Source: an uncultured Oscillospiraceae bacterium (GTDB lineage: Bacteria > Bacillota > Clostridia > Oscillospirales > Oscillospiraceae). From it: a stretch of 64,000 bases of DNA. A program made the translations under genes and the position numbers. Of this stretch, positions 14,334-23,385 are shown piece by piece. The notes beneath the pieces were generated by a model. That model searched no databases. It had not been told where the DNA came from and saw only the letters and a program-made list of their open reading frames with translations. The stretch covers positions 7,425 through 71,424 of the forward strand of contig CAKTHQ010000008.1 in assembly GCA_934565415.1 (NCBI GenBank). Reading direction: 5' to 3'. How positions within the stretch are numbered: position 1 is the stretch's first letter; every line of letters begins with the position of its first letter.

Positions 14334-17300
14334 TTACGCCTCCGCAAAGCATCCCAGGTGGAAAAAGTACAGCGCACATTTCTTGATGGGCTTTTCATAG
14401 ATCCGCTCCATCGCCTCCCGGTAGGTTTCTACCTGGGTGCGATAGCGGTCTACGGCTTCCGGCAGGTCCTCCTTGCGGATGCGGTCCGTCTTAAAGTCCA
14501 CAATGGTGATGCCGTCCTCCTCCAAGAGGGCACAGTCTACCACGCCTTGCAGAAGCACCTTCTCACCCTGCAGCCCCTGGCCGTACTTTTCACCGTCATC
14601 CAGAATGGAAAACTTAAATTCCCGCAGCACGTTGCCGCCTAAGCGGATGCGCCAGCCCAGGTCCGTTTCGAAGAATCGGGCGATGGCGTCGCAGTCGATC
14701 TTTTCGCCCTCCTCAGAGGTCAAAAAGCCCTCGTCTACCATGCGCGTTATTTCCTCCCGGACGCCCTGGGTGCTGCCGCAGGCGTCGAAATGGAGATACT
14801 GCATAGCCCGGTGCATGGCATTTCCGTAACTTCTACCGTCCTGTCGGGCCGTTTCAAAACCGGCTTTTCGCCAAAGGCGCCGGGTGTTTTTCTCCTCCGG
14901 AGCGTTCTGTGCAGCTTCCAGGTCCTTTTCCTGTCCCTTCCGGCCGGTGGCTGTCTGCTTGGAAGGGGCCTTGGTGGCGGCGGCATGGGGGTAGATAAAG
15001 GCCAGGCTCTGCCGCAGGCGGCTTTCCGTGTCCTCAGGCATCTGCCTGGCCGTTTCCACCTGGGTCTCCAGGACCCTTTCCGGCTCCGCCGGGGTATCTA
15101 TAAACCGGATGCGCCAGGGGCTGGGGCTAAGGGTACCGGGAATTGCGGCATCGGTCAGTGCCCGGAGCTGGCCGCTTTCCGTCCGCAGCAGAGCGGAAAG
15201 CAGCACCCAGTCCCCGGGGCTGGCAGCCTCCCGGCACAAGGTATGCTGCCCCGCCAGCGGCAGAAGCTCCCCCAGCTCCCGTACATCCTCCCCGGCCTTT
15301 CGGGCGGCGTAGGTCATTACCAGCCGGTCCCTGGCCCGGGTCATGGCCACATACAGTACCCGCAGCTCTTCGCTGAGGGACTCCCGGGCCATCTTTCCGG
15401 CAATGGCCAATCTGGGCAGGCTGGGATAGCGGACCCGTGCCTCGGTATCTGCCGCCATAAGCCCCAGGCCCATATCCTGGTCGCACAGGACCCCCTCCCT
15501 TTGGCTTTCCCGGTTGAATTTTCGGGCCAGGCCGCTTAAAAACACCACCGGAAATTCCAGTCCCTTGGACTTGTGGATACTCATAATGGTCACGGCCCCG
15601 GTCTGCTTGCCGGTGTCCCGCAGCAGCCCCCGCTCCTGCTGGGAATCCAGGTATTCCAAAAAACGGTTCAGGGTACACGGGTTTCCCTGCTCGTACCCCG
15701 CCGCCAGCTGGAAAAAGGCCTGCAGGTTCTCCTTGGCCCCCTCCCCCCCCGGCTGGGCGGCGTACACTCCGTCCAGGTTGGTGCGCAGCAGCAGGTGCTC
15801 CAGCAGCTCTGTCAGGGTACACATTCTGGCCTTCTGCCGCAGCAGCGCCAGCTCTTCCAGAAAGGCCTTGGCCTTGGGGTCCTGGCTCTGCTCCAGGGCC
15901 TCATAGATGCAGCCCTGCTTCCGGGGAGCACGGATGCGGGCCAGGTCCTCGGCGGTGAAGCCGAAGGCCGGACTTGCCAGGGCGCTTAAAAGGGGAATAT
16001 CCTGCCGGGGGTTAGCTATGGTCTGCAAAATGGACCGCAGGGTGGCCACCTCCGGGGCGGCCAGCAGGTTCTCCCCTACGCCGGTGGCGCAGCGGATTCC
16101 CGCGTTCTCCAGAGCCTGCCGGAATTCCCCGCCCACAGAGCCTGGGGACCGGAGCAGAATCACAATATCCTCCGGCACCACCGGCCGGAGGCCCTCATTG
16201 CCCCGGACAAGCGTCCCATTTTTCAGCATTTCGGCAATCCGGGCGGCCACAAAGGCCGCCTCTTCCCCGGCCGTATCCTCCGCCGTTTCCAGTACATACA
16301 GCTCTATCGGCGAATCGGATAAGAGCTCATGGGGGATTCCCTCCCGAAGCGCCTCTTCCGGGCCGTAGAGAAGCCCGCCCACCTCCGGCGTCATGCAGCA
16401 GGAGAACACATGGTTCACCGCCTCAATAACCTCCCCACCGGAGCGGAAATTGTGGCTCAGCAGCACACGGCGGCCCTCCCCGGACCCGGCCGATGCCGCA
16501 GGGACATAGCTTTGATATTTTTCCAGGAAGATCTGAGGGTCTGCCAGCCGGAACTGATAGATGGACTGTTTGACATCCCCCACCAGAAAGCAATTCTGCT
16601 TTTCTGCCGTAATGCTCCGGAAAATGGCATCCTGCACCGCATTGGAGTCCTGGTATTCGTCCACCATAACCTCCCGGAACCGGGCCCCGATTTCCCGGGC
16701 CGCCGCCGTGGGGCAATTCCTGCCGGGTCCCAGCAGCAGGTCCAGACTTTTTTGCTCCAAATCTCCAAAGTCCAGCACCCGGCGCTTCTTTTTCAGCAGG
16801 GTGTACTCCCTGCCAAACCGCCGCACCAGCTCCACCAGCCCCCGCTGGGCCAGGGCCGTCTGCCTCAAGTCCGCCAGCATGGCCCGGGAATCCCGGCAGA
16901 AAATCCGGGCCCTTTTTTGCAGGCCATCCTTGCAGGCGTTCCGCACCGCCTTCATTTCCTCCACCCGGCTGGTATCCACGCCCTTGGTGGGGAAACGCAG
17001 CGTCCCAAAAGGCACCCGGATCCGCTCATGCACTTGGTCCCAGGTTTGGCTCGCCTCCAGCTGCCGCAGGCCAAGCAGGGTATCCCGGAAATTCTGTTCC
17101 ACCTTCCCCATACCGGCCTGCCCGGCAAGCTGAGCGCAGCGCTCCAGGGCGGCACACTGGCCCTCCAGCCAGGTAAACAAATCCTCCATCAGAAATTTTC
17201 CCCACTGGGTCTGCCCCGCATCCTCTACCTGGGTCTCGGCACTTTGCAGGCACTTTTTCAGCCACTCTTCCGGGTCCGGATGACACCGGGCGCTATCATA

Positions 17301-17840
17301 GACCTTGGTTATAAGCTCCGGCAAGGCCGCATCCGTCCGGCCCAGCCCCTGGGTATCCGCAAAGGCCCGGAAAGCCTCGTCCTCCAAAAGCTCTCCGTAG
17401 GCGTTCTCCATCAGGTCCTTCAGCACTTCCTCCCGGAACTCCTGGCAGGCGTTTTCGTCCGCCACCCGGAAGTCCGCATCCAAGTCCAACCGATAGGCGT
17501 ATTCTTTTAAAATATCGGCGCAGAAGCCATGAACCGTGGAAATTTCCGTAAGATACAGTCTTTGGAGCTGCTTTTGCAGGTGTCTGTTTTCCGGGTCCCG
17601 GGCGATATGCTCCGTCAGCTTTGCGGCAATCTTCGCCCGCAGCTCCGCCGCTGCCGCCCGGGTGTAGGTAATCATCAAAAATTCATCCAGGTTTGCCGGA
17701 TCCTGTTTGTCTACCAGATAGCCCAGAAGCCGGTCCACCAGCACCTTGGTCTTACCGGACCCGGCAGCAGCGCTGACCAAAAGCTTACCGCCCCGGTTCT
17801 TCACCGCCTCTTCCTGGGCAGGGGTCAGTTTTTCAGCCAT
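14334..17840 (-). CDS. addA: ATP-dependent helicase/nuclease subunit A
   Basis: 1168 residues. AddA is the UvrD-like helicase and nuclease subunit of AddAB, which resects double-strand breaks for RecA and degrades foreign linear DNA. Walker A AAGSGKT lies at residues 25-31, Walker B with VDEYQDSN at about 410, and helicase motifs SIHKSKGLEFPVVFLSGL and LRVLYVAMTRARDRLVMT in the second half. The C-terminal RecB-type nuclease is intact: GNAMHRAMQYLHFD, GVVDCALLEEDG and VDFKTDRI, then QVETYREAMERI. The start overlaps the end of addB by 8 bases. Confidence 0.96.
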   Translation of the reverse strand: MAEKLTPAQEEAVKNRGGKLLVSAAAGSGKTKVLVDRLLGYLVDKQDPANLDEFLMITYTRAAAAELRAKIAAKLTEHIARDPENRHLQKQLQRLYLTEISTVHGFCADILKEYAYRLDLDADFRVADENACQEFREEVLKDLMENAYGELLEDEAFRAFADTQGLGRTDAALPELITKVYDSARCHPDPEEWLKKCLQSAETQVEDAGQTQWGKFLMEDLFTWLEGQCAALERCAQLAGQAGMGKVEQNFRDTLLGLRQLEASQTWDQVHERIRVPFGTLRFPTKGVDTSRVEEMKAVRNACKDGLQKRARIFCRDSRAMLADLRQTALAQRGLVELVRRFGREYTLLKKKRRVLDFGDLEQKSLDLLLGPGRNCPTAAAREIGARFREVMVDEYQDSNAVQDAIFRSITAEKQNCFLVGDVKQSIYQFRLADPQIFLEKYQSYVPAASAGSGEGRRVLLSHNFRSGGEVIEAVNHVFSCCMTPEVGGLLYGPEEALREGIPHELLSDSPIELYVLETAEDTAGEEAAFVAARIAEMLKNGTLVRGNEGLRPVVPEDIVILLRSPGSVGGEFRQALENAGIRCATGVGENLLAAPEVATLRSILQTIANPRQDIPLLSALASPAFGFTAEDLARIRAPRKQGCIYEALEQSQDPKAKAFLEELALLRQKARMCTLTELLEHLLLRTNLDGVYAAQPGGEGAKENLQAFFQLAAGYEQGNPCTLNRFLEYLDSQQERGLLRDTGKQTGAVTIMSIHKSKGLEFPVVFLSGLARKFNRESQREGVLCDQDMGLGLMAADTEARVRYPSLPRLAIAGKMARESLSEELRVLYVAMTRARDRLVMTYAARKAGEDVRELGELLPLAGQHTLCREAASPGDWVLLSALLRTESGQLRALTDAAIPGTLSPSPWRIRFIDTPAEPERVLETQVETARQMPEDTESRLRQSLAFIYPHAAATKAPSKQTATGRKGQEKDLEAAQNAPEEKNTRRLWRKAGFETARQDGRSYGNAMHRAMQYLHFDACGSTQGVREEITRMVDEGFLTSEEGEKIDCDAIARFFETDLGWRIRLGGNVLREFKFSILDDGEKYGQGLQGEKVLLQGVVDCALLEEDGITIVDFKTDRIRKEDLPEAVDRYRTQVETYREAMERIYEKPIKKCALYFFHLGCFAEA

Positions 17841-20800
17841 GGTTTTCCTCCTTTTCCACCAGCTCCCAGAATTCGCTTGCCTTCAGTGCCCTGAAATTTC
17901 GCTTTTCCGCATATTTTTCCGGGTGGCACACGCTGCCGTAGGGGCAAAACCGGCAGGCATCGAAGGCGCTGCCCCGGCTGTAGGGGTTTGGCGATACATT
18001 GCCGGTGGCAATTTCCTCCACCAGATCGGCCAGCAGATGGAAAACGAAGCCTTCCAGCAGTTTAAATTGGTGGGAAGAGGCCAGGCTGCCCGCCAGGCTC
18101 CCGTCCTTCTTTTCCTTTACCGGCAGCCGGGTACCCAGGGCTTCCGGCTCCATAGCCCGCAGCACCCGGTCCTCTTCCAAAAAGAGGCCGGAGCGGGTAA
18201 AGTTCTTGGTCCGCTCCTCCTCCGCCTCCTCGGGGTTCAGAGGTCCGTCCGCCGGGATGTAGGGTACCCTGGCCGGGAAATACTCCACCCCTCCGGGCAT
18301 CCGCCTGCCGCTGAAAATGGCATCCCCGTTCCGTTCCAGGGCGAAAAGGTACAATAGCATCTGCAAACCTACCCCCTGGGAAATATCACAGTAGTCAAAG
18401 CTCTTTTTGCCGGTTTTGTAGTCCGTCACCCGCAGGTAGATGCCGCCGGCATCCTCCCAGGCATCCACCCGATCCACATAGCCCCGCAGGGAGGCGGGCA
18501 TGGCATCGTTTGGAATACGGATGGCAGGCAATGCCCCGTCCTTGCCAAAGGCCAGCTCAAAGTCCACCGGCCGGAAGGCGGCGGCGTTGAGCTCTTTCCA
18601 CAGCTCTTCCACAATCAGGCTCAATTCCCGGTTATTCCGCTGGAAGAGGTAGCCCAGCCGCCGGGAGTCCATATCCCGGAACCGCTCTCCGGCGTAACGG
18701 TCCGCATAATCCCGGGCAATGGCCAGTGTTTCCTCCAGGCTTACCGAATGGAAGCCCCCCTTTTGCATGACGGCTCTGCCTGTATGCTCCAGGACGGCGT
18801 GGACGTAGGTTCCGAATTCCGCCGGGTCCACCTCCGCCTCCTTCCGCTCCTTGGCTCCCAGGCCATACTTAAAAAAGTACAGTAGCCGGCATTCCCCCTG
18901 GGTATCCACCTGGGAAGCGGACAGCCGCAGCTCTTTCCCGTAGAGGGCTTGCACCGTGTCCTTCCGCAGGTTCCCCAGCCGGAAAGAGGCCCGTTCCCGG
19001 GTGTCCCGATAACTGTCCAGAGCCCCCAGGTCCCGGGCCAGGTTTTCTTCTCCCCAGCGGGCCAGCCAGGCCCCGGCCTCGTTTTTCCCGGCACCTGCAA
19101 ATTCCAGGCCGGGCACCGCCTTCCGGGCACCGCCGGCCATTTCCGCCAGGCGGCTGAAGAGATAGGATGGCTGATCCCCGCTGCAATACACGCAAACGGA
19201 CTCCGTAGCCCCGCAGAACACCCCGTAGATTTCCGCAAACTCCTCCTGAATACCTTCCATAGCACCGCCGGTAAGGGGAACCCCCAGCTTCCGCAGGGCC
19301 ACCCGCTCCTGGTCCGTCAGCACCCCTTTGGCGCCGGAGTAGCCGGGCAGGGCCCCTTCTTTGGCACCCAGCACCAAAAGGTGCTTTCCCGGGTGCAGCC
19401 GCAGGGCAGATACCGGCCCCATCTGTACTGCGTCCAGTACCGGCGGAATGGTGCCCACATCGTACTGGCTTAACAGCAACCGGAAAAGTCTGGCAAAATG
19501 CTCCGTCTCCCAGTGAGTGGCCCCCAGGGTATCGTACATCTGTTCCAGAGCAGACAGCAGGATTTCCCACAGCTGGTTTAAAATCTGAGCGCTTCGGTTG
19601 TCCCCCGCCTCATCCATTTCCGCTGCCAGAGCCTCCAGGCTCTCCTCCAGCCGGATATCCTGCAAAAAGCCATACAGGGCCGTTACCTGGTCCGCCAGGC
19701 ACTTGGCGCCTTCAAAGCCCTTGCCCAGCCGTTCCAGAGGAGCCATAGCGGCAGCGCGGAGCGCATTGAGCTCCGACAGGCGCCTTTGCGCATCCGCCTC
19801 CCAGCTGCCGGAAAGACCATCCGGGTGGCTTTTCCAGGGTGCAAACCAGTCTTTTCCCCGAATGCGCCACAAAAAGGCATAATTTTCGATTTGATCGCAC
19901 TGGTCCGCCGTCAGCGGCGACAGGCTGGACCGGAGATATTGCAGGACGCTTCTCTGCTCGAAGCCGGATACGACCGTATCCAGGGCGGAAAGCACCGTAG
20001 AAATGGCGCTCTTGGTCAGAATTTCCTCGGTGCCCGCCTGGTATACGGGGATGCCCATCCGCTTAAAGATGAGCCCTACCACACCGGCGTAGGCCGCCGG
20101 GTCCGAAACCACCAGGGTGATGTCCCGGCACCGGGCGCCGGACTGCAAAAGCCTCTGCACCCGCTCCGCCGCAGCCAGAGTTTCCTGCCAGGGGTCCTGG
20201 GCCAGAAATACCTGCAGACAAGCCCCCGGAATATTTTTCGGCAAAGCCCCCTGGAAGAGCCGCTCCCGGATCGGCGCCAGCGCATCTTCCTGCTCCGGCT
20301 GGGTTTCGATCTGCACCTTCACTCCCCGGCACTTGGCAATGTGCAGAAGCTCCCTGGCCGTCTGCCCCGCTTTTTCAAAGGCCAAAAGATTGGATTCCGG
20401 GCTGTCGCAGTTCAGGGCTACGGTGACACCGGGGCTGTATACCATAAGATGCTCCAGAATGGCCAGGTTCTGCCGGGTAAAGTCCGGGAAACCGTCTATG
20501 TAGAATACATGGTTTTCGGCGTAATCGCAGTCTTCCAGAAGCTCCAAAAGCCAAGTCATCCGGTCTCTGGGATCCCGCTTTCCCTGGGCGCAAAGGCCGT
20601 CGTAGCCCTCCATCAAAAGCCCCAGCTCCTCCAGCTTTTGTGCAAAGGCCCCGGTGGAGGCTTTGGAAGCCTCCTGCAGAGCCTCCGGGGTGATGCAGCA
20701 GCGCTTGAATTCATCCACCGCATCCACAAGCTCCTTTAAAAACTCCGGCTTACTTTCCAGTGCGGCATAGGCCTTTAACCGGCTGGACAGGGACCGGGCC

Positions 20801-21087
20801 GCCGCCGCCATGGCCGCCACCCGTCCGCCGTCGTCCAGGCATTCCCGGTCCAGCGCCCCCACCGCGTCGGAAACGCTGCGGCACAGCCGGGTAAAGGACA
20901 GGACCTCCGCATACCGGCTGGCCGTATCCCCCGCCGCCAGGCACAGCGCCCGCTCCGCCTCGTGGCTGGCAAGCTCCGGCACCATGTACACCTGCCCGGG
21001 CTTTTTCTCCCGGACTTCCTTCCCAAGCTCCGAAAGCAGCTGCTGCCGCAGCCGCTTCCAGTCTTTTCCAAGCAGTAATCGAAGCAT
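17833..21087 (-). CDS. addB: ATP-dependent nuclease subunit B
   Basis: 1084 residues. AddB supplies the second nuclease, the Chi-recognition fold and a 4Fe-4S cluster. The nuclease core is visible (TDYKTGKKSFDYCDISQG). The cluster cysteines are present: one in DTQGECRLLYFFKYGLG and three in ACRFCPYGSVC near the C-terminus. The N-terminus MLRLLLGKDWKRLRQQLL occupies the position of the usual GxxGxGKT P-loop but lacks it, so nucleotide binding there is probably lost. The start at 21087 is chosen for its AGAAAGGA site; an in-frame ATG 33 bases upstream has none. It is first in the addBA operon. Confidence 0.93.
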   Translation of the reverse strand: MLRLLLGKDWKRLRQQLLSELGKEVREKKPGQVYMVPELASHEAERALCLAAGDTASRYAEVLSFTRLCRSVSDAVGALDRECLDDGGRVAAMAAAARSLSSRLKAYAALESKPEFLKELVDAVDEFKRCCITPEALQEASKASTGAFAQKLEELGLLMEGYDGLCAQGKRDPRDRMTWLLELLEDCDYAENHVFYIDGFPDFTRQNLAILEHLMVYSPGVTVALNCDSPESNLLAFEKAGQTARELLHIAKCRGVKVQIETQPEQEDALAPIRERLFQGALPKNIPGACLQVFLAQDPWQETLAAAERVQRLLQSGARCRDITLVVSDPAAYAGVVGLIFKRMGIPVYQAGTEEILTKSAISTVLSALDTVVSGFEQRSVLQYLRSSLSPLTADQCDQIENYAFLWRIRGKDWFAPWKSHPDGLSGSWEADAQRRLSELNALRAAAMAPLERLGKGFEGAKCLADQVTALYGFLQDIRLEESLEALAAEMDEAGDNRSAQILNQLWEILLSALEQMYDTLGATHWETEHFARLFRLLLSQYDVGTIPPVLDAVQMGPVSALRLHPGKHLLVLGAKEGALPGYSGAKGVLTDQERVALRKLGVPLTGGAMEGIQEEFAEIYGVFCGATESVCVYCSGDQPSYLFSRLAEMAGGARKAVPGLEFAGAGKNEAGAWLARWGEENLARDLGALDSYRDTRERASFRLGNLRKDTVQALYGKELRLSASQVDTQGECRLLYFFKYGLGAKERKEAEVDPAEFGTYVHAVLEHTGRAVMQKGGFHSVSLEETLAIARDYADRYAGERFRDMDSRRLGYLFQRNNRELSLIVEELWKELNAAAFRPVDFELAFGKDGALPAIRIPNDAMPASLRGYVDRVDAWEDAGGIYLRVTDYKTGKKSFDYCDISQGVGLQMLLYLFALERNGDAIFSGRRMPGGVEYFPARVPYIPADGPLNPEEAEEERTKNFTRSGLFLEEDRVLRAMEPEALGTRLPVKEKKDGSLAGSLASSHQFKLLEGFVFHLLADLVEEIATGNVSPNPYSRGSAFDACRFCPYGSVCHPEKYAEKRNFRALKASEFWELVEKEENHG

Positions 21088-21131
21088 GGATTTTTTCCTT
21101 TCTACAATCGCTCCTTGCAAATTACAAATTG

Positions 21132-21335
21132 CTATTTGGACCTGTCAACGGTTTCCTCCCACCAAAGCCGCAGCTGGGCCCATTTTTCCGGGAAGAAGAA
21201 CCGGATTTCCGGCGTTTCTTCCTCCGTCAGAGCCGCAGCTGCCGCCGGCTGCTGCCAGGGAGCGGGGAAAAGAATACCCCACCAGAAGCAGCAGCACAGC
21301 ATACAGGTAATCCAAAAATGCAAATACTTTTTCAT
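21132..21335 (-). CDS. Small membrane-anchored hypothetical protein
   Basis: 67 residues, no family recognised. The N-terminus MKKYLHFWITCMLCCCFWWGILF is a hydrophobic anchor or uncleaved signal with four cysteines. It is followed by PAPWQQPAAAAALTEEE and a tryptophan-rich amphipathic end (FFFPEKWAQLRLWWEETVDR). It lies 44 bases before addB in the same direction. The start codon stands 8 bases after a terminator-like hairpin whose 3' arm (GGACGG) is the only ribosome-site-like sequence. It may be a real coupled gene or chance coding; the clear signal sequence favours a real gene. Confidence 0.45.
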   Translation of the reverse strand: MKKYLHFWITCMLCCCFWWGILFPAPWQQPAAAAALTEEETPEIRFFFPEKWAQLRLWWEETVDRSK

Positions 21336-21343
21336 AGAAAACA

Positions 21344-21376
21344 CCGTCCAGAAGGTTTTATCCCCATTCTGGACGG
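21344..21376 (-). terminator. Terminator after the glycosyltransferase gene
   Basis: CCGTCCAGAA and TTCTGGACGG form a perfect 10-bp stem with a 13-base loop. On the minus strand it is followed by TGTTTTCT and then the ATG at 21335; on the plus strand by GTTTTG. Confidence 0.7.
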
Positions 21377-21411
21377 GTTTTGCCGGAATTATACGGTTTT
21401 CAACGGAAAAA

Positions 21412-22395
21412 TCAGGGCAGCAGCCGGATGGCCGCCTCCGGGGCCAGAGCAAAGAGTCCATAGGCCGCTTTTTTGACGAGCGGGGCCCGGAACCAATTCC
21501 GGTCCTGCCGCCAGACCTGCCGGAAGGCCGTCAGCAGCAGCTGCCGGCACCTTTCCGCATCCGCCGTCCGCCCGTAGGCCGAAACCCGCCGGTAGCCCTG
21601 GATGGTGGATTTGAAAAATGCATTCAGCATCAGCGCCGTCAGCTCCGACTCCTGCTTTTCTTTGAAAAAGGCCACGTTGCTGTAGTCTGCCTCGATGCCG
21701 TTGATGCACCTGTCCGGGCGGATTTTCCCCCGCATAATGCTGCCGTTTCGCTGCCGGTAGCCGTACAGGCGGCATTCCGTCACCGCCGCCCGGGGGGCAT
21801 AGTAGAGCAGGCGGCAGGTTGTAAAGGTATCCTCGTAGATTTTCCCCTTGGGATATTGGATCCCATTGTCCTGGAACAGCGACCTTTCGTACAGCTTATT
21901 CCAGGCCATAATCCCCACCTGCAGGTAGTGCCCCGTATAAATCCGCCGGATCAGCTCCGGGCCGGACATTTCCTTTTGGTCCGACAGGTCCGTATCCCAG
22001 TCCGGGACCGGCTCCCCGTCCTCAAAGGGCACATAGGCGCAGCAGGACACCTGAGCCTTTTCCCGGAGAATACCGCCGTACAGGGTCTCCAGGAATGTCG
22101 GGGCAATACAGTCGTCGGAGTCCACAAAGGCGACATATTTCCCCCTGGCCTCCCGGAGGCCGGCATTTCTGGCATCGGACAAGCCGCCGTTTTCTTTGTG
22201 AATCACCCGGATGCGGGGATCCTTCTCCGCCCACCGGTCGCAGCCCCTGCCGGATTCATCCGTAGCGCCGTCATCTACCAGAAGGATTTCCAGATTGGTG
22301 CAGGTCTGTCCCACAAGGGAAGCCACGCATTCGTCCAGGTAGGCTTCCACGTTGTAAACCGGGACCACCACGGTAATCAGATCCTGATTGTTCAT
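21412..22395 (-). CDS. Family 2 glycosyltransferase
   Basis: 327 residues with a GT-A fold: ITVVVPVYNVEAYLDECVASL at the N-terminus, VDDGATDESG, ENGGLSDARNAGL, and the metal/nucleotide-sugar binding FVDSDDCIAPTF. Aromatic and basic helices follow (MAWNKLYERSLFQ, YEDTFTTCRLLYYA). This pattern is that of EpsJ/EpsE-like enzymes, which add a sugar from a nucleotide donor to a growing cell-surface glycan. There is no C-terminal membrane helix. Donor and acceptor are unknown. The ATG at 22395 is behind GGCAGGTGCCT, 12 bases after ispE; an in-frame GTG two codons upstream is possible. It is probably the last gene of the ispE transcript. Confidence 0.88.
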   Translation of the reverse strand: MNNQDLITVVVPVYNVEAYLDECVASLVGQTCTNLEILLVDDGATDESGRGCDRWAEKDPRIRVIHKENGGLSDARNAGLREARGKYVAFVDSDDCIAPTFLETLYGGILREKAQVSCCAYVPFEDGEPVPDWDTDLSDQKEMSGPELIRRIYTGHYLQVGIMAWNKLYERSLFQDNGIQYPKGKIYEDTFTTCRLLYYAPRAAVTECRLYGYRQRNGSIMRGKIRPDRCINGIEADYSNVAFFKEKQESELTALMLNAFFKSTIQGYRRVSAYGRTADAERCRQLLLTAFRQVWRQDRNWFRAPLVKKAAYGLFALAPEAAIRLLP

Positions 22396-22407
22396 AGGCA
22401 CCTGCCG

Positions 22408-23265
22408 TTATACGGGCTTTGCCAGGAACACCTGGGGATAGTTATCCTTGAGCATACTGCATATCACCGCTGCCACTTCAAAGTCCGGACACATGGCAAA
22501 TACCGCACTGCCGGAGCCCGTCATCTGCTGGCACAGGGCTCCGTAGGTATTGCAGATGGACTTGATATAGTTCAGCTCCAGGTGATCCTGAGTCACCACA
22601 GGGTCGAAGACATTGTACACATTCTCCGCAATGCCTTGCAAATCTCCGGAAAGCAGAGCTGCCTCCATGGCACGGTTGTCCGGGCGGTGGGCAATGGCTA
22701 CGGTATCCAGCTTTTGATACAGCTCCGGGGTAGACACGGAGAACTCCGGCTTGCACACCACAAATACGCACTCCGGCAGGTCCGGTAATTTCTGCAGCCG
22801 CTCCCCCCGGCCTTCTACCATGGCGGTGCCGCACAGCACGCAGAAGGGTACATCGCTGCCCACCTGCGCCCCCAGTTCCGCCAGAGCGAAAATGGACAAG
22901 GGGGCCCCAAAGTGCCGGTTCAAAGCCCGCAGCACCGCCGCTGCATCGGCGCTGCCGCCGCCCAGGCCTGCTTCCGAGGGGATCCGCTTCGTAATGCGGA
23001 TGGCGATTCCCTGGGGGTCCAGCTTCAGACTGTCGCAGAAAACTCTGGCCGCCTTCCAGGCCAGATTTCCTTCGTCCTGGGGCAGGTCCTCCCGGCTGCA
23101 GGAAAGAGTCCAGGGCTTTCCGGTACCCACATCGATTTCCACATCGTCCCGGATGGACAGGGTCTGCATTACGCTCCGGAGGTCGTGGTATCCGTCCTCC
23201 CGTTTCCCCAGCACATCCAGGGTCAGATTGATCTTGGCAAAGGCGCCTTCGTAAAGAGTCGTCAT
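22408..23265 (-). CDS. ispE: 4-diphosphocytidyl-2-C-methyl-D-erythritol kinase
   Basis: 285 residues. IspE phosphorylates CDP-methylerythritol in the non-mevalonate isoprenoid pathway. GHMP-kinase features: AFAKINLTLDVLGKREDGYHDLRSVMQTL at the N-terminus, with the substrate-binding Lys and Tyr-His; the ATP loop PSEAGLGGGSADAAA at about 93-107; and MTGSGSAVFAMC near the C-terminus. AAGGAGACTGACT precedes the ATG. The upstream licT gene ends at a terminator, so ispE likely has its own promoter in the AT-rich 23266-23343 stretch. Confidence 0.96.
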   Translation of the reverse strand: MTTLYEGAFAKINLTLDVLGKREDGYHDLRSVMQTLSIRDDVEIDVGTGKPWTLSCSREDLPQDEGNLAWKAARVFCDSLKLDPQGIAIRITKRIPSEAGLGGGSADAAAVLRALNRHFGAPLSIFALAELGAQVGSDVPFCVLCGTAMVEGRGERLQKLPDLPECVFVVCKPEFSVSTPELYQKLDTVAIAHRPDNRAMEAALLSGDLQGIAENVYNVFDPVVTQDHLELNYIKSICNTYGALCQQMTGSGSAVFAMCPDFEVAAVICSMLKDNYPQVFLAKPV

Positions 23266-23343
23266 AGTCAGTCTCCTTTTTGTGTGTTTTACCTTATTAT
23301 ATCGGATAACCCTTCAAAAAGCAATCCGCCCGGGGCTTTCCGC

Positions 23344-23375
23344 AAAAAAAGTGCCGCTGTCAATCGCAGCGACAC
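23344..23375 (-). terminator. Terminator after licT
   Basis: On the minus strand GTGTCGCTG pairs with CAGCGGCAC (one G-T pair), 7-base loop, followed by seven Ts. Confidence 0.9.
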
Positions 23376-23385
23376 TTTCCCGGTG

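Noticed and set aside
14101..14379. A Gly/Ser-repeat open frame on the minus strand
   Set aside because: It is the complement of the Asn/Gln-rich micro-gene; no ribosome site, and it would cross the terminator.
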